NCBI GenBank assembly: GCA_900754475.1 | Contig: CAAECY010000002.1 | Location: 1 to 6,258 of the forward strand | Direction of reading: 5' to 3' | Length of the DNA: 6,258 bases | Origin: an uncultured Sutterella sp. | GTDB taxonomy: Bacteria > Pseudomonadota > Gammaproteobacteria > Burkholderiales > Burkholderiaceae_F | Shown here: positions 1-5,310 of the stretch, one piece after another | Layout of the letters: every line of letters begins with the position of its first letter | How positions within the stretch are numbered: the stretch's first letter is position 1 | Program-made: the position numbers and the translations under genes | Notes under the pieces: model-generated | What the model saw: the letters and a program-made list of their open reading frames with translations, nothing else | Told to the model about the DNA's origin: nothing | Databases searched by the model: none

Positions 1-28
1 CCATAAATATCCGAATAGGTGTTGAAAT

Positions 29-44
29 ATCTATAAAAATAGAT
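29..44. repeat. AT-rich 6-bp inverted repeat
   Basis: ATCTAT at 29-34 is followed by AAAA and its exact reverse complement ATAGAT at 39-44. It is short and AT-rich, so it could be a regulator half-site pair or chance. It sits immediately downstream of the TTGAAA hexamer at 22-27. Confidence 0.35.
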
Positions 45-48
45 TTGT

Positions 49-85
49 ATGCTACAGGGCTAGCATCCTTATGCGTTCGCCCTGT
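49..85. repeat. Overlapping dyads able to form alternative hairpins
   Basis: Two sets of complementary arms compete here. ATGCTA (49-54) pairs exactly with TAGCAT (61-66) across a six-base loop. Alternatively ACAGGGC (54-60) pairs exactly with GCCCTGT (79-85), enclosing GCAT (63-66) and ATGC (71-74) around the loop CCTT. The second fold is a two-part stem with a small internal loop and is the more stable-looking. No T-run follows on the plus strand, so it is not an obvious terminator for plus-strand transcription. Its role is unknown: an operator, a leader RNA structure, or the end of a transcript entering from outside the window are all possible. Confidence 0.45.
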
Positions 86-218
86 CGAATTCCGCCCGTT
101 TGCGTCCGTGCGCCTAAAATGTCGAGTTTAGCAAAGGACCTCTGGAAAACGTGCAAATGATTCCCATTTTCAAGGGTCCAATACGTTTACATACCGACCC
201 CTTTTCTCCCGAGCCGTC

Positions 219-1124
219 ATGACCGATTCCACTACGCTTCCTTACCGCGGACGCTTTGCGCCGTCCCCTACGGGTCTTTTGCATCGCGGCAGCCTTGTGG
301 CGGCGCTGGCGAGTTGGCTTGACGCCCGGGTGCACGAGGGCACGTGGCTCGTTCGCATCGAAGACATCGATCCGCCGCGCGACATTCCGGGGGCGGACCG
401 GGCGATTCTCGCCGCGTTGGAGGGCTTCGGCCTGGTTGCGGACGAACCCGTTCTCTGGCAGCACGACCGCTACGACGCCTACGAAGAAGCGCTCGAGCGG
501 CTCGTCGCCTCGGGGTTCGTGTACGGGTGCGCGTGCTCGAGAAAGGACGTGAAGGAAGCGGACGAGCGCCTCGGCATTCCCTACCCCGTCTACCCCGGGA
601 CCTGCCGCACGGGAACGAACGGGCGCGCGGTGCGGGCGCTTCGCTTTCGGGTGCCCGATCGCGAGGTGGCGTTCGAGGACCGCTGGTACGGGCACTACGC
701 GCAGAACGTTGAGAAAGCCGTGGGCGACTTCGTCGTGAAGCGCGCCGACGGCCTTTGGGCCTATCAGCTTGCCGTCGTGACAGACGACATCGCCTCGGGC
801 GTGACGGACGTCGTGCGCGGGGCGGACCTTCTCGACAACACGCCGCGGCAAATCGTGCTCACCGAAGCGCTCGGCGCTCGGGCGCCCCGCTACATGCACC
901 TGCCGCTCGTTCTGAACGACCGCGGGGAAAAGCTTTCGAAGCAGCAGGGCGCGACCCCCGTCGACGTGACGAACCCCTTGGGCGAACTCGAGCGTGCGGC
1001 GCGCCACCTGGGACTCCCGACGATCGGGGCCGACTCGACGGAGGCTTTTCTCCGGGCGGCCGTCCCCCTCTGGGCGGAGCGCATCGCAAGCCTTCCCGTC
1101 AAAGTGGAAGCAGAACGAAATTAA
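219..1124 (+). CDS. gluQ: Glutamyl-queuosine tRNA(Asp) synthetase (GluQRS)
   Basis: The enzyme activates glutamate with ATP and attaches it to the queuosine base at position 34 of tRNA(Asp); it is a cytosolic paralogue of the catalytic half of glutamyl-tRNA synthetase. At 301 aa the protein has the family length and lacks an anticodon-binding domain. Visible features are GRFAPSPTG at 11-19, a HIGH-type motif HRGS at 22-25, RIEDIDPPR at 46-54, the zinc site C104/C106/Y125/C129, the active-site stretch AYQLAVVTDD at 181-190 followed by RGADLLDNTPRQ at 200-211, and a KMSKS-type loop EKLSK at 237-241. The ATG at 219 puts the conserved core ten residues in, as in homologues. Shine-Dalgarno complementarity is weak. 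It stands alone on the plus strand and converges with the slyD-like gene. In many proteobacteria it follows dksA, but no dksA is visible here. The first residue after the HIGH histidine is R where I recall F, L or A. Confidence 0.95.
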   Translation: MTDSTTLPYRGRFAPSPTGLLHRGSLVAALASWLDARVHEGTWLVRIEDIDPPRDIPGADRAILAALEGFGLVADEPVLWQHDRYDAYEEALERLVASGFVYGCACSRKDVKEADERLGIPYPVYPGTCRTGTNGRAVRALRFRVPDREVAFEDRWYGHYAQNVEKAVGDFVVKRADGLWAYQLAVVTDDIASGVTDVVRGADLLDNTPRQIVLTEALGARAPRYMHLPLVLNDRGEKLSKQQGATPVDVTNPLGELERAARHLGLPTIGADSTEAFLRAAVPLWAERIASLPVKVEAERN

Positions 1125-1125
1125 A

Positions 1126-1164
1126 AAATCGGGCGGCCCCGGAAACATCCGAGCCGCCCGATTT
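1126..1164. terminator. Shared hairpin terminator between convergent genes
   Basis: Twelve-base arms at 1126-1137 and 1153-1164 are exact reverse complements (AAATCGGGCGGC and GCCGCCCGATTT). An inner helix CGGA (1140-1143)/TCCG (1148-1151) closes on a four-base loop. Read on the minus strand, the stem is followed by a run of T residues, so it is a strong intrinsic terminator for the slyD-like gene. Read on the plus strand, only ATTT follows, so it should stop gluQRS transcription less efficiently. The intergenic gap is just 47 bp. Confidence 0.88.
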
Positions 1165-1171
1165 GCATCGC

Positions 1172-1798
1172 TCAGCGCACGATGCGCGGAGGTTTCGCGA
1201 GTTTGGCCATCGAGGAGCCGTCGTCGTACGCGGAAAGCGCGCCGCCCGCCCCTTCGACGTTTTCGTAGGGGGTGTCGTCCTCTTCGTCTTCATCGACCAA
1301 CTTGTCGACGACGCCGAGGAACCCCGGCACGACCACGTCGTCCGTACCGACGGCGTCGCCCTCGGGCTCTTCGACCTTCACGACCTTGATCGCGAACTGA
1401 AGGCCGATCCCCGCGAGCGGGTGGTTCGCTTCGAGAATCGCCACCGAGTCGGCCACGTCGGTCACGCGCCAGGTGCGCCCGTCGGGGCCTTCGCCCGGCA
1501 CTTCGTCGAACAGGAGCCCCGGAACGATCGCTTCGGGGTCGCCCAAACGCTCGAGCGGCACGAGGCGAATCGCCTCCGAGTCGTACTCCCCGAACGCCTC
1601 TTCGGGTTCGAGGTGGATCGTGAATCCTTCGCCTTCGAAACGCCCTTCGAGGGCCTTTTCGATCTTGGGGAAAATGTCGCCGTGCCCGTGGAGGTAGACG
1701 ATCCCCTCGGGACCGGTTTCCTCAAGGACCTTTCCCGTCATATCGGCCATCGTGACCTGAAGCGTCACGAGGCGGTCGTTCTGAACCGCAAGGCTCAT
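1172..1798 (-). CDS. slyD: SlyD-like FKBP-type peptidyl-prolyl isomerase
   Basis: It catalyses cis-trans isomerisation of proline peptide bonds and acts as a folding helper, expected in the cytosol since no signal peptide is seen. The 208-aa protein has a split FKBP fold. The N-terminal strand is at 9-25, YLHGHGDIFPKIEKALEG at 35-52, and PEEAFGEYD at 65-73. The insert-in-flap chaperone region spans roughly 75-125, and the fold returns with NHPLAGIGLQF at 125-135. The DIFPKIEKALEG form resembles the Burkholderiales branch of the family from memory. The tail (about 148-208) has no histidine-rich metal-binding segment; instead it carries an acidic run DEDEEDD at 169-175. The reading frame stays open to 2107, but the ATG at 1798 has a GGAGA ribosome-binding site (1804-1808) and begins the conserved domain. 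It starts 17 bp after the preceding DUF805 gene. SlyD-like is secure; strict orthology to E. coli SlyD is not. Confidence 0.88.
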   Translation of the reverse strand: MSLAVQNDRLVTLQVTMADMTGKVLEETGPEGIVYLHGHGDIFPKIEKALEGRFEGEGFTIHLEPEEAFGEYDSEAIRLVPLERLGDPEAIVPGLLFDEVPGEGPDGRTWRVTDVADSVAILEANHPLAGIGLQFAIKVVKVEEPEGDAVGTDDVVVPGFLGVVDKLVDEDEEDDTPYENVEGAGGALSAYDDGSSMAKLAKPPRIVR

Positions 1799-1803
1799 GC
1801 TTG

Positions 1804-1808
1804 TCTCC
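1804..1808 (-). promoter_or_regulatory. Ribosome-binding site deciding the slyD-like start
   Basis: On the minus strand GGAGA lies five bases before the ATG at 1798. The upstream in-frame extension (to 2107) lies wholly inside the neighbouring DUF805 gene in another frame and has no comparable site, so this RBS fixes the start. Confidence 0.75.
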
Positions 1809-1815
1809 GAAAAAA

Positions 1816-2259
1816 TCAGTTGCGGGTATTGTATAGGCGCCCGAGGCGACCGTCCGCAAACTCGTCCGCGACCGCGAATCCGACGCGCTCGGGCCAGTCG
1901 CGCCCCGCGCGGCGCCCCGGCACCGCAAGGCCGAGGACGAGGAGTGCGATCGTGCCGCCCGGCACGGCGTTCATGAGCGCCCACGAGCCCGAGAGACCGA
2001 GGTCGTGCAGCCGCCGCGCGAAAATCGGAAAAAGCGCCGCATTCCAAAACCCCGCGAGCACCGCAACGACCTGCGCGATCCGCACGAGCATCGCGTCGCT
2101 GATCCACTCGGCGTCCGCAATCGGGTCGAGAAGCCCCCAGCCCGCAAGCCCCGCCGCGACCCAGAGCGCGAGCTCGGCCGCAAAGACCGCACGGCCCGTA
2201 CGCACCTGCGGGTAGTAGACGGCAAGGGCCAGTCGGCCGAGGGCTTCGAGGGGCTTCAC
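1816..2259 (-). CDS. Small DUF805 family membrane protein
   Basis: This is a predicted inner-membrane protein of unknown function, 147 aa. The DUF805 hallmark is the ARRLHDLGLSGSW motif at 81-93, with TGRAVFAAELALW at 21-33 standing where the family has its N-terminal GR-x-x-R motif. Hydrophobic stretches at about 24-44, 56-80 and 95-114 look like membrane segments. It ends in a polar C-terminal tail instead of the usual NRFGPDP ending, so it is a divergent member. The start is GTG at 2259, four bases after the stop of the preceding DUF805 gene, with no strong ribosome-binding site. This points to translational coupling. A later GTG at codon 19 is possible but would remove part of the conserved N-terminus. 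It is paralogous in family to the gene just upstream, which makes a tandem pair. Confidence 0.78.
   Translation of the reverse strand: MKPLEALGRLALAVYYPQVRTGRAVFAAELALWVAAGLAGWGLLDPIADAEWISDAMLVRIAQVVAVLAGFWNAALFPIFARRLHDLGLSGSWALMNAVPGGTIALLVLGLAVPGRRAGRDWPERVGFAVADEFADGRLGRLYNTRN
1828..1833 (-). promoter_or_regulatory. Possible -10 element inside the end of the DUF805 gene
   Basis: Read on the minus strand, TACAAT (within TATACAAT) matches five of six -10 consensus bases. It would start a transcript about 20-25 bases before the slyD-like ATG. No convincing -35 lies 16-18 bases upstream. It also encodes part of the last codons of the DUF805 gene. This suggests, but does not show, an internal promoter for the slyD-like gene. 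Confidence 0.25.
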
Positions 2260-2263
2260 GGCA

Positions 2264-3229
2264 TCAAAGTTCCATGATTCGCATCTTCCAGCGCTTGAAG
2301 TGCTCGGGCGTAATGCGACCCTTTTCCTGGAGCTTTCGGAGTTTGTCGACGCTTCGCACCTTCACCTGAAGGCGAACCGAGAGGTTTTCGTCGACGATCG
2401 AAGCGCGGGCAGCTTCCCAGACGCGTTCACACCGGGCTTCGGCTTCGTCGACAACCTCGACGGGTTCCGCGGTCTCGGGCACTTTCGGCTTCGGCTGCAC
2501 CTTCGGCTTTACGGGCTTTGCACCCGGCTTCACGGGCTTCGAGCCGGTCCTCGAATTCGGGGACGACTTCACGGCGGGCTTTGCCGCCGCGCGGGCGCCC
2601 GAACGGGTGTTCGAGCCCGCGTTCGAACGGGAAGAACGGGACGGACGGGCGGTGCGGGAAGAGTCATCCATGGCAATCGGGCTCTCGGTGGTGAGAAGAG
2701 GAACCGCGTCGGGCGAGGGGCCCGCGACGGTTTCCGGGGAGGGTTCAATGCTCGCGGGAGCGTCGGACGCTTCATGAACGTCGACGACGGCATCGACAAC
2801 GTCGGACGAGGTCCGTGCGGAGGCGTTCGGTTCATCGTACGCTTGCGCCCCCTCTTCGATCGAGGCGCGGGGATCTGGCCCGAAGCGGTTCGCGCCGCGC
2901 TTCCCCGGCCAAAGCGCGAGCAGAGCGACGCACACGACGTTCGCGAGCGGCACGAGCAGCACGAGCGCCGCGAAGCCCCCGTAGGAAATGTCGTGCAGGC
3001 GCCGTACGACGCAGGAAACCAGAAGTCCCGCGGCCGCAAGCCCGAAGAGGGCCGAGAAGGCCGTGAGCGCCGTGGCGAGCGTCGACGCGGGAAGCTCGGT
3101 GCCCGCCGCAAACATCGTTCCCGCGGCTGCCCCCGAGGCGAGCGCGAGAAAAACGCCCGCGACGTAGGCGGAACGCGCGGCGCGACCCCGGAGGGAAAAA
3201 GTCAGTACATCGGCGGTGGCGACGGACAC
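2264..3229 (-). CDS. DUF805 membrane protein with disordered linker and SHOCT-like tail
   Basis: This is a predicted inner-membrane protein of unknown function, 321 aa from the chosen start. Residues 8-121 are a textbook DUF805 domain: LRGRAARSAYV (13-23), VRRLHDISYGGF (75-86) and a final WPGKRGANRFGPDP (107-120), with hydrophobic segments near 22-45, 51-74 and 86-106. Residues 122-250 are low complexity: acidic and Ser/Pro-rich first, then Ser/Arg-rich, then Lys-Pro repeats. The C-terminus (about 264-321) is charged and helical, ending in LRKLQEKGRITPEHFKRWKMRI (297-318), which resembles the short SHOCT oligomerisation/tether domain. The frame is open to a TTG at 3262, but that codon has a pyrimidine-rich, RBS-poor upstream. 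The GTG at 3229 has AGGAG seven bases away and is preferred. It follows bamC and its terminator by only about 30 bases, and the second DUF805 gene follows after four bases. Confidence 0.85.
   Translation of the reverse strand: MSVATADVLTFSLRGRAARSAYVAGVFLALASGAAAGTMFAAGTELPASTLATALTAFSALFGLAAAGLLVSCVVRRLHDISYGGFAALVLLVPLANVVCVALLALWPGKRGANRFGPDPRASIEEGAQAYDEPNASARTSSDVVDAVVDVHEASDAPASIEPSPETVAGPSPDAVPLLTTESPIAMDDSSRTARPSRSSRSNAGSNTRSGARAAAKPAVKSSPNSRTGSKPVKPGAKPVKPKVQPKPKVPETAEPVEVVDEAEARCERVWEAARASIVDENLSVRLQVKVRSVDKLRKLQEKGRITPEHFKRWKMRIMEL
2480..2542 (-). repeat. Lys-Pro repeat segment in the DUF805 linker
   Basis: Residues 230-250 of the DUF805-SHOCT protein repeat KPVKPGA/KPVKPKV followed by PKPKV, giving a strongly basic, extended stretch. 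The DNA shows the matching imperfect repeat of GGCTT(T/C)ACGGGCTT on the plus strand. Slippage during replication could change its length between strains. Confidence 0.6.
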
Positions 3230-3236
3230 GGAGCGG

Positions 3237-3241
3237 CTCCT
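3237..3241 (-). promoter_or_regulatory. Ribosome-binding site deciding the DUF805-SHOCT start
   Basis: On the minus strand AGGAG is separated by seven bases from GTG at 3229. The alternative upstream TTG at 3262 is preceded by CT-rich sequence belonging to the bamC terminator tail, which argues against it. Confidence 0.7.
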
Positions 3242-3260
3242 GAGAACGGACGATTTCGAC

Positions 3261-3296
3261 AAAAAGAAAGGAGGAAGACCGCGCGGTCGACCTCCC
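3261..3296 (-). terminator. Intrinsic terminator of bamC
   Basis: Read on the minus strand, the stem is GGAGG, two mismatched bases, GACC, loop GCGC, GGTC, two mismatched bases, CCTCC (plus-strand 3270-3295), followed directly by TTTCTTTTT (3269-3261). It begins 24 bases after the bamC stop. The T-rich tail ends about 30 bases before the GTG of the DUF805-SHOCT gene. Confidence 0.82.
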
Positions 3297-3319
3297 TTCG
3301 TTCGGACGCTTCCCGACGA

Positions 3320-4489
3320 TCAGCGGAGCTGTTCGGCCAGGAGCGTGAGGATGTTTGGCGCCACGCCCGTGGTGTCGGCGCTGCCGTCGCCCGCCTGAAC
3401 GGTGATGCGCGTCGTCGCGCCTTCGTCCGCGAGGTGGATGCGGTAGTTCGGGGCGTCGACCGCCTTGTCGGAACCGAAGAGGTTCGTGAAGAAGCCCTGT
3501 TCGCTCTTCTTCGCCGCTTCGTACTTCGGATCGAGGTAGCGCACCATGAAGTAACCCGCCACGCGGTCGCGGTCGACGAGTTCGAAGCCCATGCGGTCGA
3601 TCACGAGGCCGACCGTACGCCAGGCGCGGTCGTAGGGTTCCTTGAGGTCGACGGCTTCGACGGCACCGTCGGCCGACTTCACGATGTTGCTCTTCGCTTC
3701 GGCGGGCACCTGGATGAGGTCCTTCCGGATGTCTTCGGCCTTGAGGGGCTCGGCGGCATCCGGATTGAATTCGGCGTCGATACGAAGCGCGAGGCGCTGG
3801 AGCATTTCGGCTTCCATCGTCGTGTCGGTCGGACCGGGCTGCCAGAGCGTCGTTTCGTTCTGAGCGCCGCTCACCACTTCAACCATCGAGCGGTGCGTGA
3901 TGAAGATGTCGGTCGAGCCGTCGGGCGTGCGTTCGAGACGGCAGCGGTACTGGTCGCGCTCGCCCGTCGAGTACGCGAAGTCGAGCACCTTGCCGAGCGT
4001 GCCGCGGATGATGTCCTGCGGGAGCTTCGCCTTGTTTTCGGCCCAAACGGTTTCCATGTAGCCCGTCTTCGGGTCCTGCTTCATGATCGTGAGACCCACG
4101 GACGGCCAGAAGTCCTGAACGACGGCCCAGAGCTGATCGGCGGGCGCGTTCACGCGCAGCCACCGTTCGCCCCCTTCGCGCATCACCTTGGCGGTGACGG
4201 TCGTGGCGACGATCGAGGAAGGCGTCACGGTCTTGTCGGCGTTGGCGGCCGCTTCGCGAGCGGCTTCGGCGTTCATGCTCACGACGGAGGGACGCGAGGG
4301 AACCTGGAAGCGGTCGTCCTGCGGAATCGGCGCCATGTCGGGCGGAACTTCGAGGTTCTGTCGGGTGTTCGACGATTCGTACTGAACCTTGTCCTGGTTG
4401 AAGTACTGGTCGATACCGAAGTAGGAGCAGCCCGAAAGCGCGATGAGCGCGGGCGAGATCGCCGCGAGACGAAGCACGTGCTTGGTCAT
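3320..4489 (-). CDS. bamC: BamC-like outer-membrane assembly lipoprotein
   Basis: BamC is an accessory lipoprotein of the BAM complex, which inserts beta-barrel proteins into the outer membrane; it binds BamD through its extended N-terminus. The 389-aa protein starts with a type II signal peptide: basic T2-R7, hydrophobic core, lipobox LSGC with the lipidated cysteine at 21. Serine at +2 suits outer-membrane sorting. The extended segment 22-70 contains NLEVPPDM (45-52), the best-conserved BamC signature. Two helix-grip domains follow, at about 108-240 (WLRVNAPADQLWAVVQDFW at its start) and 283-389 (EPYDRAWRTVGLVIDRMGF at its start), joined by a linker. Length exceeds the E. coli protein (about 344 aa). 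The ATG at 4489 has a modest AAGGA about 11 bases upstream and gives a proper signal peptide. In many proteobacteria bamC follows dapA; here a methyltransferase precedes it. A hairpin terminator ends the gene. Confidence 0.9.
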   Translation of the reverse strand: MTKHVLRLAAISPALIALSGCSYFGIDQYFNQDKVQYESSNTRQNLEVPPDMAPIPQDDRFQVPSRPSVVSMNAEAAREAAANADKTVTPSSIVATTVTAKVMREGGERWLRVNAPADQLWAVVQDFWPSVGLTIMKQDPKTGYMETVWAENKAKLPQDIIRGTLGKVLDFAYSTGERDQYRCRLERTPDGSTDIFITHRSMVEVVSGAQNETTLWQPGPTDTTMEAEMLQRLALRIDAEFNPDAAEPLKAEDIRKDLIQVPAEAKSNIVKSADGAVEAVDLKEPYDRAWRTVGLVIDRMGFELVDRDRVAGYFMVRYLDPKYEAAKKSEQGFFTNLFGSDKAVDAPNYRIHLADEGATTRITVQAGDGSADTTGVAPNILTLLAEQLR

Positions 4490-4546
4490 TCTGTATGGAT
4501 TCCTTCGTAGTTCGTCCGGCTGGCTTTGCCGGGCGTTGATCGCGGA

Positions 4547-4552
4547 ATTTTA
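4547..4552 (-). promoter_or_regulatory. Possible bamC -10 element
   Basis: Read on the minus strand this is TAAAAT within TTTGATAAAATT, the only AT-rich island close to the bamC start. Transcription would begin near 4540, giving a leader of about 50 bases. Hexamers 16-18 bases upstream (around GCGCAAAA) are poor matches to TTGACA, so the assignment is tentative. Confidence 0.4.
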
Positions 4553-4611
4553 TCAAACCTCTCCGGCCTTTTGCGCCGCGTGCGCGGGGCATTCGAGGGC
4601 GGGAGAAACAT

Positions 4612-4629
4612 TCGCAAACGCTTTTGCGA
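4612..4629. repeat. 7-bp inverted repeat upstream of bamC
   Basis: TCGCAAA (4612-4618) and TTTGCGA (4623-4629) are exact reverse complements around CGCT. It lies about 60 bases upstream of the candidate bamC -10, so it could be a regulator site or a small RNA hairpin. No T-run follows on either strand. Confidence 0.4.
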
Positions 4630-4655
4630 GCGCGATCGGTCGTCGGGAAAGAGGT

Positions 4656-4685
4656 ACGGGCAAGGTTTTTCCGACCTTGTTCCGT
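4656..4685. repeat. Imperfect hairpin after the methyltransferase gene
   Basis: ACGG (4656-4659) and CAAGGT (4661-4666) pair with ACCTTG (4674-4679) and CCGT (4682-4685) around a seven-base loop, with small bulges. It begins about 39 bases beyond the methyltransferase stop on the minus strand. The tail on that strand (ACCTCTTTCCC) is only weakly T-rich, so it is at best a weak terminator. Confidence 0.4.
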
Positions 4686-4723
4686 CCCTTTTCCGACCGC
4701 GTTGAAGCGTCGCCGCTCCCCGG

Positions 4724-5299
4724 TTAACGGGCGCGAAGCGGGTACCCGTAGGGTTCGACGCGACCGGGCTTCGCAAACGCGATGCGCGCGACGAGCCGGT
4801 TGTCGGACGCCATCCCCTCTTCGTACGCGATGATGCGGGCGCCCTCGGGCATGAGTCGCAGCAGTTCCCCGTTCTCAAAGCCGTGCGCGGGATTCTTCGG
4901 GCGTCCCCAGATGTATTCGTTCGAGCGCAGGAATGTTTCCATGAGGAAGATGCCGCCCGGCGCGAGGCTTTCCCAGTAGTGGGGGAAGTGTTCGCGATGA
5001 AGGTAATTCGTGACGACGATCCCGTCGAAGGCTTCCTTCCCGTAGGGCCAGGGTTCGGCTTCGAGGTCGCGGCATTCGAGCGTCAGCCCCGGGGTGCCGA
5101 CGAGCGGCTCCAGGTTCGAGACGTCGACGTCGACCGCCGTCACGTTGAAGCCTTCGAGCAAAAAGAGCGACGTATGACGCCCTTCGCCCGCCGCGACGTC
5201 GAGGATGCGGGCGCCGCGGGGCAGAATCGAGAGAAACCGCATCACCCAGGCGCTGGGAAGCGCGCTGCAGTTGCAGGTGCAAGCCGAAGTTTCGTCCAT
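4724..5299 (-). CDS. Class I SAM-dependent methyltransferase
   Basis: This is a cytosolic Rossmann-fold methyltransferase of unknown substrate, 191 aa. Motif I, the SAM-binding glycine loop, is ILDVAAGEGRHT at 32-43. The acidic ribose-binding residue follows in VTAVDVD (53-59), CRDLEAEPWP (76-85) is the motif III region, and FDGIVVTNYLHR (91-102) is motif IV. LAPGGIFLMETF (112-123) and NGELLRLMPEG (143-153) continue the fold. VVTNYLHR plus a later ETF-x-x-x-NE stretch matches a family I associate with Burkholderiales, where it is simply called a SAM-dependent methyltransferase. TehB-like detoxifying enzymes are distant relatives. The N-terminus carries CTCNC at 7-11. The ATG at 5299 has a perfect AAGGAGG. 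The gene lies nine bases after the peptidase stop, so co-transcription and coupling are likely. Confidence 0.85.
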   Translation of the reverse strand: MDETSACTCNCSALPSAWVMRFLSILPRGARILDVAAGEGRHTSLFLLEGFNVTAVDVDVSNLEPLVGTPGLTLECRDLEAEPWPYGKEAFDGIVVTNYLHREHFPHYWESLAPGGIFLMETFLRSNEYIWGRPKNPAHGFENGELLRLMPEGARIIAYEEGMASDNRLVARIAFAKPGRVEPYGYPLRAR

Positions 5300-5303
5300 G
5301 GTG

Positions 5304-5310
5304 CCTCCTT
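5304..5310 (-). promoter_or_regulatory. Strong ribosome-binding site overlapping the peptidase stop
   Basis: On the minus strand AAGGAGG lies four bases before the methyltransferase ATG and shares its first bases with the TAA stop (5311-5309) of the peptidase gene. Ribosomes finishing the peptidase sit on this site, which favours coupled translation. Confidence 0.8.

Larger units (their letters stand above)
1..218. other. Non-coding leader upstream of gluQRS
   Basis: No credible coding region is seen here on either strand; the long minus-strand reading frame that enters it is the antisense shadow of gluQRS. The first 50 bases are clearly more AT-rich than the rest of the window, which is typical of a promoter region. 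A TTGAAA hexamer lies at 22-27, but no good -10 sits 16-18 bases downstream. A TAAAAT hexamer at 115-120 could be a -10 for gluQRS, but it lacks a recognisable -35. Several short dyads occupy 29-85 and are listed separately. An upstream gene could start on the minus strand at the extreme left edge (CAT at 2-4), but nothing else supports it. Confidence 0.6.
4490..4723. other. Intergenic region upstream of bamC
   Basis: This 234-bp gap separates the methyltransferase stop from the bamC start. No convincing gene is seen: the frames crossing it (a minus-strand frame at 4486-4878 and a plus-strand frame at 4443-4727) have no family resemblance and overlap known genes. It holds a possible bamC -10, two dyads, and the position where dapA would be expected from other proteobacteria. 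Confidence 0.6.

Noticed and set aside
1799..2107. N-terminal extension of the SlyD-like reading frame
   Set aside because: It overlaps the DUF805 gene in another frame, has Arg/Ala-rich shadow composition, and the internal ATG at 1798 has a good ribosome-binding site and starts the conserved domain.
755..2215. 486-aa plus-strand open frame spanning gluQRS, slyD and DUF805
   Set aside because: It crosses the shared terminator and three well-supported genes in other frames, and its composition is that of a shadow frame.
2257..2266. Frameshift splitting one longer DUF805 protein into two
   Set aside because: Both products carry their own RRLHD-type DUF805 motif, and the first ends after a complete SHOCT-like tail. 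They are better read as two separate adjacent genes.
2300..4510. 736-aa plus-strand open frame
   Set aside because: It is antisense to the DUF805-SHOCT and bamC genes, has Arg/Val/Gly-rich shadow composition and no recognisable domain. Long antisense frames are expected in GC-rich DNA.
4486..4878. Possible extra minus-strand gene between the methyltransferase and bamC
   Set aside because: It overlaps the methyltransferase 3' end out of frame, is Arg/Thr/Pro-rich, and has no good start site or family motif. It does not resemble DapA.
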